The notes beneath the pieces were generated by a model. The model was not told the origin of the DNA. It did not search any database and was given only the letters and a program-made list of their open reading frames with translations. A program made the position numbers and the translations under genes. Of a stretch of 64,000 nucleotides of DNA, positions 33,426-49,539 are shown piece by piece. Origin of the DNA: Sabethes cyaneus (lineage: Eukaryota; Arthropoda; Insecta; Diptera; Culicidae); contig NC_071354.1 of NCBI RefSeq assembly GCF_943734655.1, forward strand, positions 143,134,642-143,198,641, given 5' to 3'. Position 1 is the stretch's first letter, and the number at the start of each line of letters is the position of its first letter.

Positions 33426-33947
33426 ATGGAATGGAAACTTGGTACCTGCAACTGCAGATTGCTAAATTTCGTTGGTGGAGACAGGGTGCTGCTCGATCAG
33501 TTAGAACCCCGAAAATTTAGCATTGTGACACTGCAAGAGATCTGTCACAAAGGCAAGAAGGTGTGGAGGTTCCGTGGCGGCAAAGCCCAATTTTTCCATG
33601 GCGGTAGAGCGACTAACGAGCTGGAAACGGGTTTCATAGTAATGGGTAAAAGGCAGGATCGCGTTATGGACTGGAAAGCTGTCAACGAGAGGTTGTGCAT
33701 GCTGAGGATAAAAGGTCGTTTTTTCAACTACACCATCATAAACGTGCATTGTCCACACGAAGGTAGACCCAACGACGGGAAGAAAGCGTTCTATGCGCAG
33801 CTGGAGACAATGTACGACAGCTGCTCACCACGGGACATCAAGATCGTCATCGGGGATATGAACGCCCAGGTCGGCAGGCAAGCAATGTATAGACTGGCGA
33901 TTGAGCCCCATACCATGCACACCGACACGAACGATAACGGCCTATGA
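33426..33947 (+). CDS. RTE-like endonuclease domain (APE/EEP type), truncated
   Basis: The frame of 173 residues starts MEWKLGTCNCRLLNF, matching the usual opening of the endonuclease (TWNxRxLN). LQEI near residue 38 carries the metal-binding glutamate, LETGFIVM and INVHCPH follow, and GDMNAQVG near residues 142-149 contains the catalytic Asp/Asn pair. This domain nicks target DNA to prime reverse transcription. After a stop, the last part of the fold continues in other frames (a block like GRFFSNIINVRSLRGADIDS near 34080-34140, with the DSxH motif present as DSNH). The domain is therefore nearly complete but interrupted, and the copy cannot make the full polyprotein. Confidence 0.8.
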   Translation: MEWKLGTCNCRLLNFVGGDRVLLDQLEPRKFSIVTLQEICHKGKKVWRFRGGKAQFFHGGRATNELETGFIVMGKRQDRVMDWKAVNERLCMLRIKGRFFNYTIINVHCPHEGRPNDGKKAFYAQLETMYDSCSPRDIKIVIGDMNAQVGRQAMYRLAIEPHTMHTDTNDNGL

Positions 33948-34185
33948 TGCATCAACCTTGCAGCTTCCTGAGGCTTGGTGATCAGACGCATTTTCTTTCC
34001 CTGCAAAGATACCCACAAAGCCACATGGAGATCACCTGACCAACGAACCTCGAACAAATCGAACTTATTCTCATCGAGGGTCGGTTTTTCTCGAACATCA
34101 TCAACGTACGCTCCCTACGCGGTGCGGATATCGACTCGAACCATTACCTAGTAGCAGCCCATCTGCGCTCAAAACTTCAGAAATG

Positions 34186-35251
34186 TTGAGAGTACAACGT
34201 GCTCACGCATCATATTTTGGAGGATTTCAGAGCAGCATGTGATACAGTTAAACGCGAACAGCAATGGCAGATAATGCACGAGTACGATTTGCCGGACAAA
34301 CTGACGCGGCTGATCAAAGCTACTCTTGAGCGAGTGATGTGCCACGTGCGCGTTTCGGGACGCTCTCGTGTCCTTTCGAATCGCGCAGAGGGTTGCGGCA
34401 AGGGGATGGACTGTCCAGTATGTTATTCAATATCGCTATTGAAGGTGTAATCCGGCGAGCGGGCATCGAAATGAGAGGTACGATCTTCAGCAAGAGTAGC
34501 CAACTCCTAGCCTTTGCAGACGACCTTGACATCATTACTAGAAACCTTGGGACGACGAAGGCAATCTACGTCAGACTAAAAACGGAGGCTATGAGGAGAG
34601 GGTTACTAATCAATGCGTCGAAAATCAAATATATGGTAGGAAGAGGCTCCAGAGAAAGCCACGTTTGCCTCCCACGAACAGTGACTATTGAGGACAATGA
34701 ACTGGAAGTGGTTGATGAATTCGTATATTTGGCAGCTTTGGTCACCGCCGACAATAATACGAGTAAGGAGATTCAACGACGCAATCAAGCCGTAAGCTGC
34801 AAAACGAGCCTACTTTTCCCTCTGGATGATGGTTCGATTAAGAAGCAATCGCCGCCGTACAAAACTGACGATGTACAGAACGTTAATCATACCGGTAGTC
34901 CTCTACGGACTTCAGACTGTAACTTTGCTTACGGAAGACATACGTGCACTTTACGTATTTGAACGAAACGTGTTGGGAACTATTTTTGGCGGAGTACAAA
35001 CGGAAAGCGGAGAATGGTGTAGGTGTATGTACCACGAGTTGCAGGCACTTAGAGAGATTCTCATCGTACACTTGACGAAAGTTGGGAGACTACGGTGGGC
35101 CTCCCACGTCGCAAGGATGCCGAAGGACTGCGCAGTGAAATCCGTTCTCTTCAAGAACTCCACCGACACCAGGAATAGAAGGACTCAATGTGCTAGATGG
35201 CTCAACCAAGTTGAAGCCAACTTGCGTATGTCGAGACACGCAACGAATTGA
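34186..35251 (+). pseudogene. Frameshifted, internally deleted RTE-like reverse transcriptase
   Basis: Starts abruptly in the palm: EYNVLTHHILEDFRAACDTV corresponds to EYNVPTHYLFIDFKSAYDTI of the 23.5 kb copy, and the first catalytic aspartate of the FxDF motif is retained as ED. A frameshift near 34380 moves the frame to one with SRRGLRQGDGLSSMLFN, LLAFADDLDI (active-site DD intact) and KIKYMVGRGS. A second frameshift near 34800 precedes the C-terminal domain (VFERNVLGTIFGGV, LRWASHVARMPKD, CARWLNQVEANLR). The fingers region is missing: the endonuclease end is joined directly to this block near 34180. Confidence 0.8.
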
Positions 35252-35318
35252 CGACGAGTGGCCCAGGACCGAGTACAAATCTTGATACGGCAAGAGCCAC
35301 CCCGGCTCTCGGCTGGTA

Positions 35319-36309
<991 letters not shown>

Positions 36310-36336
36310 TAAGTAAGTTAGTAAGTATGTAAGTAG

Positions 36337-39300
36337 GATGTAGTAAAACATAAGAATTACATTTAAAAGTTCATCACCCTCCACATTCAGCAGACCTAAC
36401 CTCTACGGGTTACCACTTGTTAGGCAATTTTGGCAACTCTTCAAGAGAAAAAGAGGCAAATAACTTAACTCTCACTATACTATAAAACTGACGTCATATG
36501 TTTCTGTAGTGGGCCTTGCATACGTTTTAAGCCTGAATGCAAATGCAAATGAATATCCCAGCAGTCCCCCGAGTTAAGGGGTGGGAGGTGCTGTACGCCC
36601 ACGGTGATTTATTGGTAGTTACCAATGAATTTCAGTGTTGGTGCATTGTTAGTAAATATATAGTATAACCTAACCAACTACCACAAATAAACTTTATTGG
36701 TTAATGGACTAAAGACTAAAGGTTCATGGACTGCTAAAGTATATTATTACTTTCTAAGTAACAAAATAACACTCAAAACAGAATTCTAATACATCGCGAC
36801 TAAAAATGGGTCAATACCGTATTGATAATATTTACCGTACGCTACATTAGAATAAGTAATTTCCAGTAACTATCGACAACCAATCGTCGAAACAATCCAT
36901 CATCGATTATTATAGGTGTCTGATTGACACTGAATAAAGCGTGTCCGTTCTCCTCGATTACAAAACACGCAGCCTTGTTTGAGCCGGCGAACCTCATTTC
37001 GAAACGGGTTGAAAAATCTCATAGATATAACAGGATTGGTTACCTCATTTCATCGGAGCAAGAGCGCTTCGGTTTCTAAACAAGTTTCTCAATATTGGCC
37101 ACCTGTTGTCGGAAAAGGTCGCAATTCGCAGCAAAAGCAGAAGTGAAGCCTTAGGGGCACATAAATCTGCAGTCAGGAGAGAAAAGCAATGCGAATATTG
37201 TTAATATTATTTCTTCGAAAGTTTATAACAGCAGATTTAGGAATTTTAAGAATATGTTAACTTTTCACACGGTAGAATCACGCAGGGATTACTTCCTCAA
37301 AGGGGAACTAATACTGTCCAATTTATTTTCAGTTAGTAGGGGGCCAACCTGGACTTCAACCTAAGTCGTTGTTCTAGTTATTATATAAGACGTTTATTGT
37401 GCAATTCATTAGCATCAAATCCCAATCAGTACATCTTACCGACACATAAAGTTATATGAAAGCCAATATAAAGTTATAGCAAGTTATATAAAAATATTGC
37501 CTCCACTATACCGGCGAGTTCAGGCCGGTTCAGATGGCTTAATCATTACCGCAGTTTTGATTTCAACCAGTGAGGCTGCAATCGTTCTAAAAAGCACCGT
37601 CACATCGCGATGACCAGCAACACGTCTGTGGTTGGACACGCATTATTAGCATCCAGCCGAAGACCGCCCATTTACGGGACTGGAATACAGGATTACTGAG
37701 TGTGGTGGTTCGTGAGAATTTTAACGAAGACTACCAACTCTAAAATATTGTTGGAATCTCAGTTATTATAGGAATGTGGACTAATACAATAAGTTGTTTA
37801 GTTCTTGAATATTTGATGTTAAATGTGACAGTGTTTACAGGAGGACAGTGTTTTCAATCAAACATGTTACCGAATGTTCTATATCTATGCAAAGGCCAAG
37901 TTTCAATGATTTTAAACATAAAGAATATCATGCTTAATTTCGACACTGAATTCATGTTTATTGTTTATTTCGCGGTCAGCTTTCCGAAGCACATTTATGT
38001 GCAGATAGCAATCTTAAGCACCGGAATCTAAACTGAGTTATTGTATGGCGTTATTGCTGGTTATTATAGCCACAAGCCATCATTTTGCGTAAACCATTCA
38101 CCGTGTTATCGTGGGAAATTAATCTTGGCAATGACACACTTCCGAAATCCAATCGTTGCAGGTGAGAAAATTCTGGCGGACTATGGAAACAACTTAATTT
38201 AAACTCGTCAGCAGTTGGCATTCCTTTCAGGGACTGACAAGTTCTTCCGGTTGGTTGGTTGCTGGCTGAAATTATGAAAAAGCAAAGCGGTAACTCTGAA
38301 TTGCAGACGACTATTAAAATTTAAAGCTGATAATTAAATATTGGTGTTAATATTCAAATTAGCCACCAAAAAACGATTTTTTTGTCGCCCTCAACTCAAA
38401 CCAAAAACTAAAATTTAATTTTTTACATTTCCTGTTATTGAGTTGAAAATATGAGCCTTAATTAAGCTGTTGAGATGGACACTAGCATAGTTCCCCTTTT
38501 TTCTGATCCATAATTAACCTGTTGAGATGGAATGCTTCATCGTTTTACTACGGAGATTGATTCAAGTTATTAAACCAAATCATACTACCATATCAACTTA
38601 TAAATTGACTTCTTTGCTTAACGTAAGAACAACTTAACTACCATTCTACCATAGTTCCTCTTTTTTCTGACCAACAATACCAAACAATGTATTCTTGAAA
38701 GTATGCAATTATTCCCAGTTTTACAGTATCTCGACTATTACCGTCGATTTGTGTCAGCAATTTACTTACGGTAGAAAATGGGAGTTTCAATTAACTCTAA
38801 ATTTCAGAAATACGCCGGCGATATGCAAACGCGCAGGAAAGATAGCTAATTTTCACGGTTCCGCAGCCGTTGAATGATGTTCTCCGCATGTGAATCGATG
38901 CTGAACTTGCTTTGTTTTGCTACCCGTGAAGTGCTACAGAAAATGATAAACCGGAAAACTCGAGCGCTGACCAGGAGTTACGATGATTTCGCTTCCACAG
39001 CAGAGATAAAAATAAAAGCGATAAAGCTGCAAACCGTTAATACAACCATTCAAAAAAAGTAAACAGTATATCAACGATATGTGGTGCAAACTGGAATAAT
39101 AGCAATTCGGTATTGATTGAAAATAAGCAATAATTGATGCTGCAGGTGTTCATCTCTAACCTTAATTATGCACGTCCATGTGCCTACGCTATTGGGGTGG
39201 TCTTAACAGTGGTTAAATGTAAGACCATTAAACTTTTTCACATGTTAATGACATCGCCATCGGGTTCAAGGATCTTTTCAGAATGAAACATTTTAAATGT

Positions 39301-41229
39301 ATATTTTATGTACCTACCAGAAAAACAAGTTGACATTCAAACAAGGTTAATTCTACTACAAAACGTAGTACAAACAAAAAAATTTAACACTGAAACGTCT
39401 GTTACCCCAAACAGGTTCGTGGCGCTAGATTTTCCCATGCTCTCACTATTTATTTACGGGTGGATGAAGCTGTTTTTGCTATTACTAAGCGTTACCTTGA
39501 AACGTAACTATTAACTCATGCTTGGGGTCTATTAATCGCTCCAAACCGTCCGTCGGCATAATAATTGTGGCAGTAGGTTTCTTGCTCTTCATTGCTTCAA
39601 CGTGCGGTTTAATGGCATAATAAATTTTTACCGAAGGCGCACATTGGTTTCTACACAAAATATTTCTTTTAGGTCATTTTTATTTTTATGAACCAGTTTT
39701 TTTTCTAATGCCGAAAGCCTTAAGCAACAGTTTAGACGTAAATTGTTTCGCGCCGAAGAATGTTTCCAATTCAATCAAAAATGTTATTTATATCTATAAC
39801 TGTTTCAAATGTATTAGGTATATAAAGACAGCTAATCAGTACAAATATCCGATGCACCATTGCATCAAGCCACGTATCATTTCATATCTGTTTTTCCCAG
39901 ATACTTCAATAAAGAGATGACTATCATCATTTAGTTGTACAGTAAATCCGTGTTAAGGGCTTAAGCAAGAGGGGTCTTGCGACCCAGGTGAATGCAATCT
40001 GGATCAATTGAATGCTAATGAATTCGTGATGTTCAATTTTTGTGCTTGATCTCATTTACTTCATACGTTCAGACTAGCCCCTTAGAAACAAGTACTGACC
40101 ATAGGCCGCCCTTTACCTTAATTGGCGACTCTCTTCAGGTCCCCTTCTTATCAGCAAAAGTCTTCTTGGTATTGCAAAAGAAAAAACAATCCCATCCACA
40201 AATCGTACTCGTACGACATAGTCTCGTACCGTGAAAGTATGTAATTCCGATCAGTCAACCAAAGTAGTCGATTTTTAAATGATTGAATCACAAATCGTAG
40301 TTGATGAGAATGCTCATTCTCAAAACATGTTACTATAACAATCTTCTTAACATCAACTAGGTACATTAGTTAAGTAATTGGTTAAGGAGCTGATAGGAAT
40401 TACGTGTATTTACGGTAGCAGTAAGCAAGCGAGTGAGCAATCACAATACAGCTGGCACCCGTTAATCTGAATAGTTGTGCTGTGTTTATATTTAAACATT
40501 GTGTTTTCTATATTTATATTTTTACATTCCGCATTGTACATTTCAATATTTTATATTTAGTGACTATAAAGTTATATTTTACTGTTCTAAAATTGAAATA
40601 ATGCTTAATTTTAAACTGAAAGATTTCAAATGATAATAATATTTTTAATTCCCAACAGAAAATTTAAGTTGATAAACCAATCCATAAACTAACGTTCGTT
40701 ATTGAACTCAAATTCTGGGCTCATTTCTTATAAAAATTGATTTGAACTCATTACAAACTACAAGGGGTTCACTATCACACGACTCAAACCTGCAAAATCA
40801 CAGACATATTTCAAAATCACCGTGTACCCGGTACAGATTGGGGCCATGCAGCAGTCCGCGGTCAATAAATGTCTACCGGCGATCGCACTCATATGATTTA
40901 TTTCATTGTTTTCCCCTGAAGTTGGACGCTAAAACAAGCATCATATTGGGCGGTCTCTTTGATGGGCTAAAAAATGGTACGTCGAGTGAAGCCCCAAATC
41001 GAACATTCCGTAAATTGTATATATTTAAATTGTGGGAGTTTTGCTTCTGGAGAAGTAAATTGTGTCACAAACTTTACCGATATGACGAACAACAATAGCG
41101 TGCTCAGATATAAACAAAAGGTGAGGCACCTGATCTTTTACAAGAATGTTTTAGCCTAGAAAAATCAAGTAATGGTAGAATGGCAAATCTATTATCACCT
41201 ATCACAAAAATACCGGCCGATTAAATAAA
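36337..41229. other. Long anonymous stretch
   Basis: Nearly 5 kb with no recognised gene or transposon protein. Minor features: near-identical tracts catagttccccttttttctga (about 38487) and catagttcctcttttttctga (about 38650), and paired taattaagctgttgagatgga / taattaacctgttgagatgga at about 38459 and 38511. Short frames at 38.7-39.1 and 40.7-41.1 kb match nothing I know. Confidence 0.35.
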
Positions 41230-41680
41230 AAACTTCGCACTTTGGCGTACAATTGGATTTAAAATCATAGCTGAAATTGGACTCTAAATTAGATTTGAAA
41301 CTAGACTAGAAAATAGATTTAAAATACGACATGAAATCAAACTTGAAATAGGTCATAAATTAGACTTGCATTTGGACTAACTTGGGCTTGAAACCTTATT
41401 TCAAATTAAACTGAAGATAGGACTTAAAATTGGATTTGAATTTGAACTTTTATTGAGACTAATTTGTTCTTGAAATTTTACTTTCAAATGGACATAAAAT
41501 TGGATTTACAACAGATTTTGAAGTTTTTTATTCAATATTGGATTTAAAACTTTACTTGAAATTGGAATCACATTAGACTTGAAATTAAACATGAAATTGG
41601 TTTTGGAATTGAAGTTAAACTTGAACATAAATTAGATTTAAATTTAAATTAAATTTAATTTAAATTGGACATGGACTCGA
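41230..41680. repeat. Degenerate (gaaattggact) repeat tract
   Basis: Variants of a roughly 16-24 base phrase such as aaattggatttgaa, gaaattagacttgaa and gaaattggaatc recur throughout. It forms the first part of a three-part low-complexity block. Confidence 0.65.
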
Positions 41681-41689
41681 AATCTGACT

Positions 41690-42540
41690 TCATGGTTTTA
41701 CATATTTTCTGTTCACATTTTTGCCCTTTACCAGTTCCTTTTTCCACTTTTTGTACCATTTTTTCTCCTGTTCTATACCGATTCATGGTTGTCGCTCTCA
41801 CTTTTCTTCTTTTATCTTCCATTTTTAATCTTTTTCTTCCCTTTTTTCTGGCCCGTGCTTCCTGTTTCATTGTTCCGTTTACTGTGACAATATTTCACTG
41901 CTTTTTTCGTCTTTTCACTTTCCTTTTTCCCTTTGGAGTTTCCAGTTTTTATCTTTTTCTAACTTTCTTCTTTCCTTTTCTCGTTTTTACTTTTCTCTGC
42001 CCTTTTTTAACTCTTTCCTAATTCCGTTTTTCTTCTTTTCTGTTCCGTTTTTCGCCCTTTTCAATCCAGCTTCTCATCTAGGTTTCCACTTTGTGGCCTG
42101 GTTTTCCACGTTTTCAGGCCCGTTTTTACTCTTTTTGTCTGTCTCGTTTTTTATTATTCTCTGTCGCGCTTCGTCTTTTTTCTTTTTTTATGTGCTGGTT
42201 TTCGTATTTTTTATATTTTTTCTCCATTTATTCCTATATCTGTCCTGTTTTTCTTCATTTTCAGTTCACGTTTCTTCATTTACCTACTCCACTTTTCCAC
42301 TTCCACTTTTTTCACTTTTCCACTTTTTTTCTCCTTTCCTATCCCGTTTTTCCTCCTTTATTGTCCTTTTTCTGTCCAATTTGTCATCACTTTCTTTTCC
42401 GTTATCCTCGTTTTCTTAAGTCTTCTTTTCTCTCGTTTTTCTTTTCTCTTCCGCCGCTCTTTTTTTTCTGTCCAATCTTCTCTTTTTTGCCTCGTATTTC
42501 CTCTTTTTCTCTGCGTTTCTTCTTTTCAATTTTTTTTCTA
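41690..42540. repeat. Polypyrimidine degenerate repeat tract
   Basis: About 850 bases are almost purely C/T on the plus strand, built of variants of ttttctgtcccgtttttcttc. The Phe/Ser/Leu-rich frames across it are compositional artefacts. Strong strand asymmetry of this kind can form triplex or unwound DNA. Confidence 0.8.
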
Positions 42541-42558
42541 AAGAAATACGATAAGAAG

Positions 42559-44489
<1,931 letters not shown>

Positions 44490-44640
44490 ATGAGGGGGGC
44501 CTGAGAATAAACCCATGCTAAAGTCACTTGACATCGAATGGCTTGATTCTACTAAGATTCGAACCCACGACCACTCGATTTCGCACTGTTAATCTAACAC
44601 TAGAGTGGCGTTTAGCTTAATCAACTTATAGGTTGACTTC
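44490..44640 (-). mobile_element. tRNA-like SINE head, second family
   Basis: On the minus strand, aacgccactctagtgttaga (A-box region) is followed about 40 bases later by GTGGGTTCGAATCTTAG (B box). The spacing is tRNA-like but stems do not pair well enough for a functional tRNA. The body differs from the Feilai-like copies. Confidence 0.45.
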
Positions 44641-45064
44641 ATGTCCCTTCTAACTCTTCTTCTTCGGTTCATTTTCCTCGATATCATATGTGAGATTTGA
44701 CTGTGATAATCATGCAATTCGGGGTAGTCTAAACGATGCAGAGTCTTGTTGGAAGCGGTATGATGTATTCTTGTAGTGTTTTTGATGATGAGAAGCAATA
44801 AGCAAATGGTTCAAAAGATTATCGATGTAATTCAGTTCAATTAACAGCAATGGAACCTTAAAAGTTTTGGAGAAACATCCCGATATCATCACCCTGGAAA
44901 GATTCTGGAACCTTTGAACGACCAGTTTGTTCAGAAATGAACAGTTGTTTGTCCAGTTTGACCAGAAATATCAGAAAGATGTACTGCATGTATCCGATCA
45001 TTTCGTTGGTTCTGGTGATCCTATAGTATGAACATTTTTTGTCCGAAAACAGAATTTAAAATTT

Positions 45065-45623
45065 AAAACAGAAGATATCTTTCGATTCTTGCAACCTTCT
45101 GCTTTTCAGCCGAACCGTGCTTCCGTTGTTTTTTTGTATGGAATTAATCTAAGATTATCTGTCAAAATATTCTTCATGGTTGACTACAAAATCCCAGTTC
45201 CTTAGCTATCTTAGCGTCCAGACTGATCTGGTTGCGTCGAATTCTCTCTGTCTTACTCGTTTGATGGCTTCCGGTGTTCTTACAGTGCGTTTGCAGCCAG
45301 GGTTGGGGAGTATTTTCCAAAAACCAGTTTCCTTGCATCGCTTGATGGTACAAAAGATGAATCTTTCGTTTTTTCCGAGCAGCTTCAGCTTCTTTAAAAT
45401 ACCACACGGTCGAAAATTTTTCGAAAACAAGTTTATAACAAGTTCCCTTTTTGCGTCCATAATTACCACGACTCTTAAACGAATGAAACGTCAAACCAAA
45501 CTTACAAGCTGCGTTGACATTTGAATACACTCAAAACAAAAAAATATGCAGACACATCGGCGATTAACCCATTTTTAATTTAACTCAACCAAACCACAGA
45601 CAATTATTACTACTCACCCTGTA
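45065..45623 (-). pseudogene. N-terminal part of a Tc1/mariner-like transposase with one inverted repeat
   Basis: Minus-strand frames read MDAKRELVINLFSKNFRPCG, then a helix-turn-helix region with CTIKRCKETG and a block RTVRTPEAIKRVRQR. After a frameshift comes DAKIAKELGF and, further on, EKQKVARIERYLL. This is the order of the paired DNA-binding domains of Tc1/mariner transposases. The catalytic half is absent. At the outer end, tacagggtgagtagtaata (minus strand, 45623-45605) is a plausible terminal inverted repeat; its partner is missing. Confidence 0.7.
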
Positions 45624-48600
45624 CACTCAATTTTACAGAGATGGTAGGGCACGTAACTGGCATAACAAACGAAACGAGCGAACAAAATCAAACATTATAA
45701 TAGACCATACAAACAAATGATATCTGAAACATGTGGCTGTTAGATCCGTGTTGATATCAGAATCGTTGCTTCACTTTTTACTTTTACAATACGAATAGAT
45801 TGCGTCGTATGAACAGAAGCGTAATTAAATAAATCAAATTACAAATTACAAGTTACAATCACCATCTTAATTGTAATGACTTAATTAACTTTTTCCAAAC
45901 AGACCTTCAAATACGTTCTAGTCTTTATATACACTTAACAAAGAGTAGAAGTGATTTGCACGAGATATGAATTTTTGATTGCACCTCTAAAGTAGTACAT
46001 TTTAATACCATCTGACCAAATGATGAAATCAGTTAAATAACCTTACACCTGCTTTTTACCCTCAACCTTTGCAAACGATGTATTCCCGCCTTAATCGTAC
46101 CTGTTTTGCTGTGTGCTGCAACATTCATCATCGTCTAATGCCATTACGTAAGCGAAACGAATTGCTCTACCGTTGATGGTAGTTGTTCTTGATACTTTCT
46201 TATGATTGATCGTTCATGTTGCCCGTAATTGCTGAACTGATGCCCTATTTCGGAACAAAACTAATAGTTGGCGAAAAAACAGTACATTTTAACCATCTTC
46301 GATACTTTTGTTGCTATTTACCGCTAGACTGAAGATATGAAAATATCAAAGTTCGATTCCAAATACACAACGCACACATACAAACAATCTGCTAATAGAC
46401 AGGCGCATTAGATGAAAAATACCATCACAGCCTATTTAAAAAAAAATTCATTGTTATGCTATAACTGCGTTAAATTGCATTATATTTCACAAAGTAAAGT
46501 ATGTCGTAAATTAAGGCCTAAAAAACTTAGCAGCATTAAATTGCAAGCATAAAATGATAATTTCAAATACTTTTTGCACTCGATTATGGCACTCTTCAAA
46601 GTAATATGTTCCTCACCCTTATCGAATGGAGCCGAACGAGCTGTGAAACCTCATTGTCAGCCTTTTGTGCATCGACTCTCTTTCAATAGATCGTGATCGT
46701 ATATTACTGACCAAAGCACCTGAGAATTCTTGCGCTACGCGGCCGGCAGTCTGCAATCGTAGAATGCCGTATTGCATACATAATTGATAGCCCAGACGAT
46801 CGACGGTGATATTCCGCCAACATAAAACATCTTCATGGACGTAACGATACATGTAGCACGATAGAGATGACTGACCCACCCGGTGTAGCAAACGAAGTAA
46901 TTCTGAAAGGCACTCAAATTGTTTTAATTCTTCGCACTCCGATGCTTTTCGTTTTCATTATTTACAGTCGATAAAATCTAGTAATTAGAACCTCCAAGAC
47001 ACTGTCTAAAGCCGCAATGGAAAAGGCGCGGAGGCATGTGATGAGGATCGTTCCGACGGTAAGTCAACCCGTACAGAACTCTGTGCATAAATTCTTCGCA
47101 TCTGCATTGCCCCGGCCGGCCGGTATGTACACCGGCGGGGTTTCTTCAACATACGCGACTGCAAAATTCCACGCATGGTTACGCGAAGCACTCGAGAAGA
47201 ACTGTTTCATACCAACCAGAGCATATGCGTTGTGCTGCAAATACCGCTGAAATCTTCGCAATCAATTGATGCTTGAAATGACGCATTGCGGCAATAAAAT
47301 GACGATAATTACTGAGAACATTTATCAGTGTTCTTGAACTCGCTACTATATCCATCTAATTGTTACATATTCTCTCATTCTTTTCAGGTAGGAGTGAAAA
47401 TTATGACCGGATGTATTTAAACAGCTTGTTAAAGGTATATATAGTCAGAAAACTGTAGACACGATAAAAGTTACTACATTTTTAGAAAAAACTGAATTGA
47501 AATGTTTGATGCCCAAAAGGCACTTGCGAAGAAAAAATCAAATTAAAGTTTTTTATGAGCGTCTTAGTAGAATACATAAGTTGAATGAAAGGAAACTTTT
47601 TCTAGATTAAATTCCACTATTCTACAGTTACGTATTTTGCCTACGAGTTACAGGCTTAATCAGTGTATGTTTTCTAACAAAAGAAAAATCGAACTTTCAC
47701 CTCACTCATACAGGCGCACCCACATATACAGTCTAACATTCATATGCAAGTCTCAAAAAGATATCAATTTGTGTTTTATTACACACTTAAAATGGTTATA
47801 GTGATACAAATTAGTCATAAAAACTGCAATAAGAAGGCAAAAAGTCAATTTGTTACTTCACATTCAAACGCATGCAAAATATGCCTCTATAAAATATCAA
47901 GAAGGGCAAAAGCCGCTTTTGGAGGTTTGTAGATTTGGCCCTTGACGGTCCTTAATGTAATGAATGGCAGATTCATTTTGCCATGTCCGGGGATCGCTTG
48001 GCAGACCAAGAAACATTTATCTAATTTCGACAGCGTCTTCTTCCGTACACTTCTTAGTAACTCAAAACTTAGAGATGGCAACATAATATGTATTCCTGTA
48101 GGTTTGATAATATAATGTAGATTTGATTATCCATCACTAGACAGAACGGGGTTTTAAGCCAATTCCTGTACAGCTTGCTTGCGCCAGTTATGATCATCAT
48201 GTTGTGTTTTTTTTTATTTCAGCCGTCATTGAACGATTCTCTCTCAAAAACTAGCTTAGTATTCGTCAGCAAAAGCAGTCGATTCAATTGCACCGTGATT
48301 GTTCCTACACAGTCCATTCGCACCTTTTACCAATTCTGACTGCAGTGCAGCAGTTCATTGACCTAGCTCCATTTAAATGTCTCTAAATTTGCTTTTGAAT
48401 TCTTAAACATGCAAAGTAGATGATACATGTAGCTATTTCTAAGGTCGATGCAATCATAACCATCATAAGAGTGTGATAAAACCCAAATTGTTAGTCGGGA
48501 TTTCTAATGACGATTTTCTCATCGTTTTCTGTGTACGCGTAGGTAGATTCTGTCGAGCCTGTTCTAAAAATTATCGTCAAATGATATCATCAGATTTGCT

Positions 48601-48774
48601 GGTATGTAAATTTTGTAAATCAGAGACAAACGGACATAAGTCTTTGAAGAAGAGCTATTCAAAAAATTGTCACGCATATTTTACATTCACACTAGCACCA
48701 TCTATAAGTAACAAGCAAACAGCTTTTCCTACGCGTCATAGAAAAAAAGACCCAAATTTTAATGACTATTACAG
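45624..48774. other. Anonymous region
   Basis: A minus-strand frame at 46735-46917 and a plus-strand stretch at 46969-47058 (acceptor ttatttacag, then MEKARRHVMRIVPT and a GTAAGT donor) look faintly exon-like but match no family. A head motif gagcgtcttagtagaatac at about 47559 links it to repeats at 6.0 and 29.9 kb. Confidence 0.3.
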
Positions 48775-49330
48775 CGCGCAAAGAATGGAATGGTGGATAT
48801 CGGGCCCCTCTTTTCGTGGCGTCAATTGGGTTGTTAAAGAAAACCGTTTTCATCGCCCTGTCGTCCGGCATTCTTGCGATGTGTTTGGCCCATCGTAGCT
48901 TCACCTTTCGTAGCACATCGTAGCACCGACTTTCACCTGATGAACCAATGGCTCTCTAAAGTAGTTTCAATTGCTCAAGATTCATACGGCTCCGCCATTT
49001 TTAGTTTGTACTCGACCAAATATCGTCCGCAGCATCTTCCGCCCTTCCACTCGAATAGGGCATGGGCGCGCATGTCCTCCATAAGCAGCGTCACTCCTTC
49101 AAGTTCATAAAGAACTACCGGTCTAATGAGAGTTTTGCACATTGTCAGCTACGTACGGTGCCTGATAATTCCCTACGAAACCTAGAGCTATCGTAACAGG
49201 ATATGGGAGAGCAACTTGTAGGCGGCGTTTAGCAGTGTTAAGCCGCGATAGTTGACTCCATTCATACCTTCGCTAATTTCACCTTCTTCCAAATCTTGGA
49301 AATAACCCGTTGTAAAACTTTTGCCAACCA
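48775..49330 (-). pseudogene. RTE-like element fragment
   Basis: The minus strand preserves the C-terminal block KLRWAKHIARMPDDRAMKTV (LRWAGHVARMPDD in relatives), then further upstream, DNA matching the 58.0 kb copy (ccaaatatcgtccgcagca, gtcctccataagcagcgtca) and reverse transcriptase fingers DNA near 49200-49320. It is highly eroded, without an active site or tail. Confidence 0.65.
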
Positions 49331-49539
49331 ATAGCGACCTTCACCATATAACTATAGACTATTGTGAGCGTCTTAGTAGTTGCGTATTTCAATTAGGTAC
49401 TACCTGAGAAAGCTGAGATTGTTTTTGTGCACCATTTTGTGCACTGACTTGATTTAAATCTTATAATTAAATGTTAGCCTTGCCAGGGGTAGCTGTAATT
49501 GAAGAGAGTACTGTACTGTATTTTTCTAGCAGAAAATTC

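Noticed and set aside
40742..41098. 118-residue frame with a segment ILGGLFDGLKNGT, faintly like a ligand-binding domain start
   Set aside because: The similarity is confined to a few residues, and no adjoining exon or splice signal supports it.
46619..46917. Chemoreceptor-like minus-strand frame
   Set aside because: It is hydrophobic in part, but lacks any conserved C-terminal receptor motif and has stops in the continuing frame.
46969..47058. Possible small exon with acceptor and GTAAGT donor
   Set aside because: It has only 14 codons after the ATG and nothing to splice to; such sites occur by chance in AT-rich DNA.
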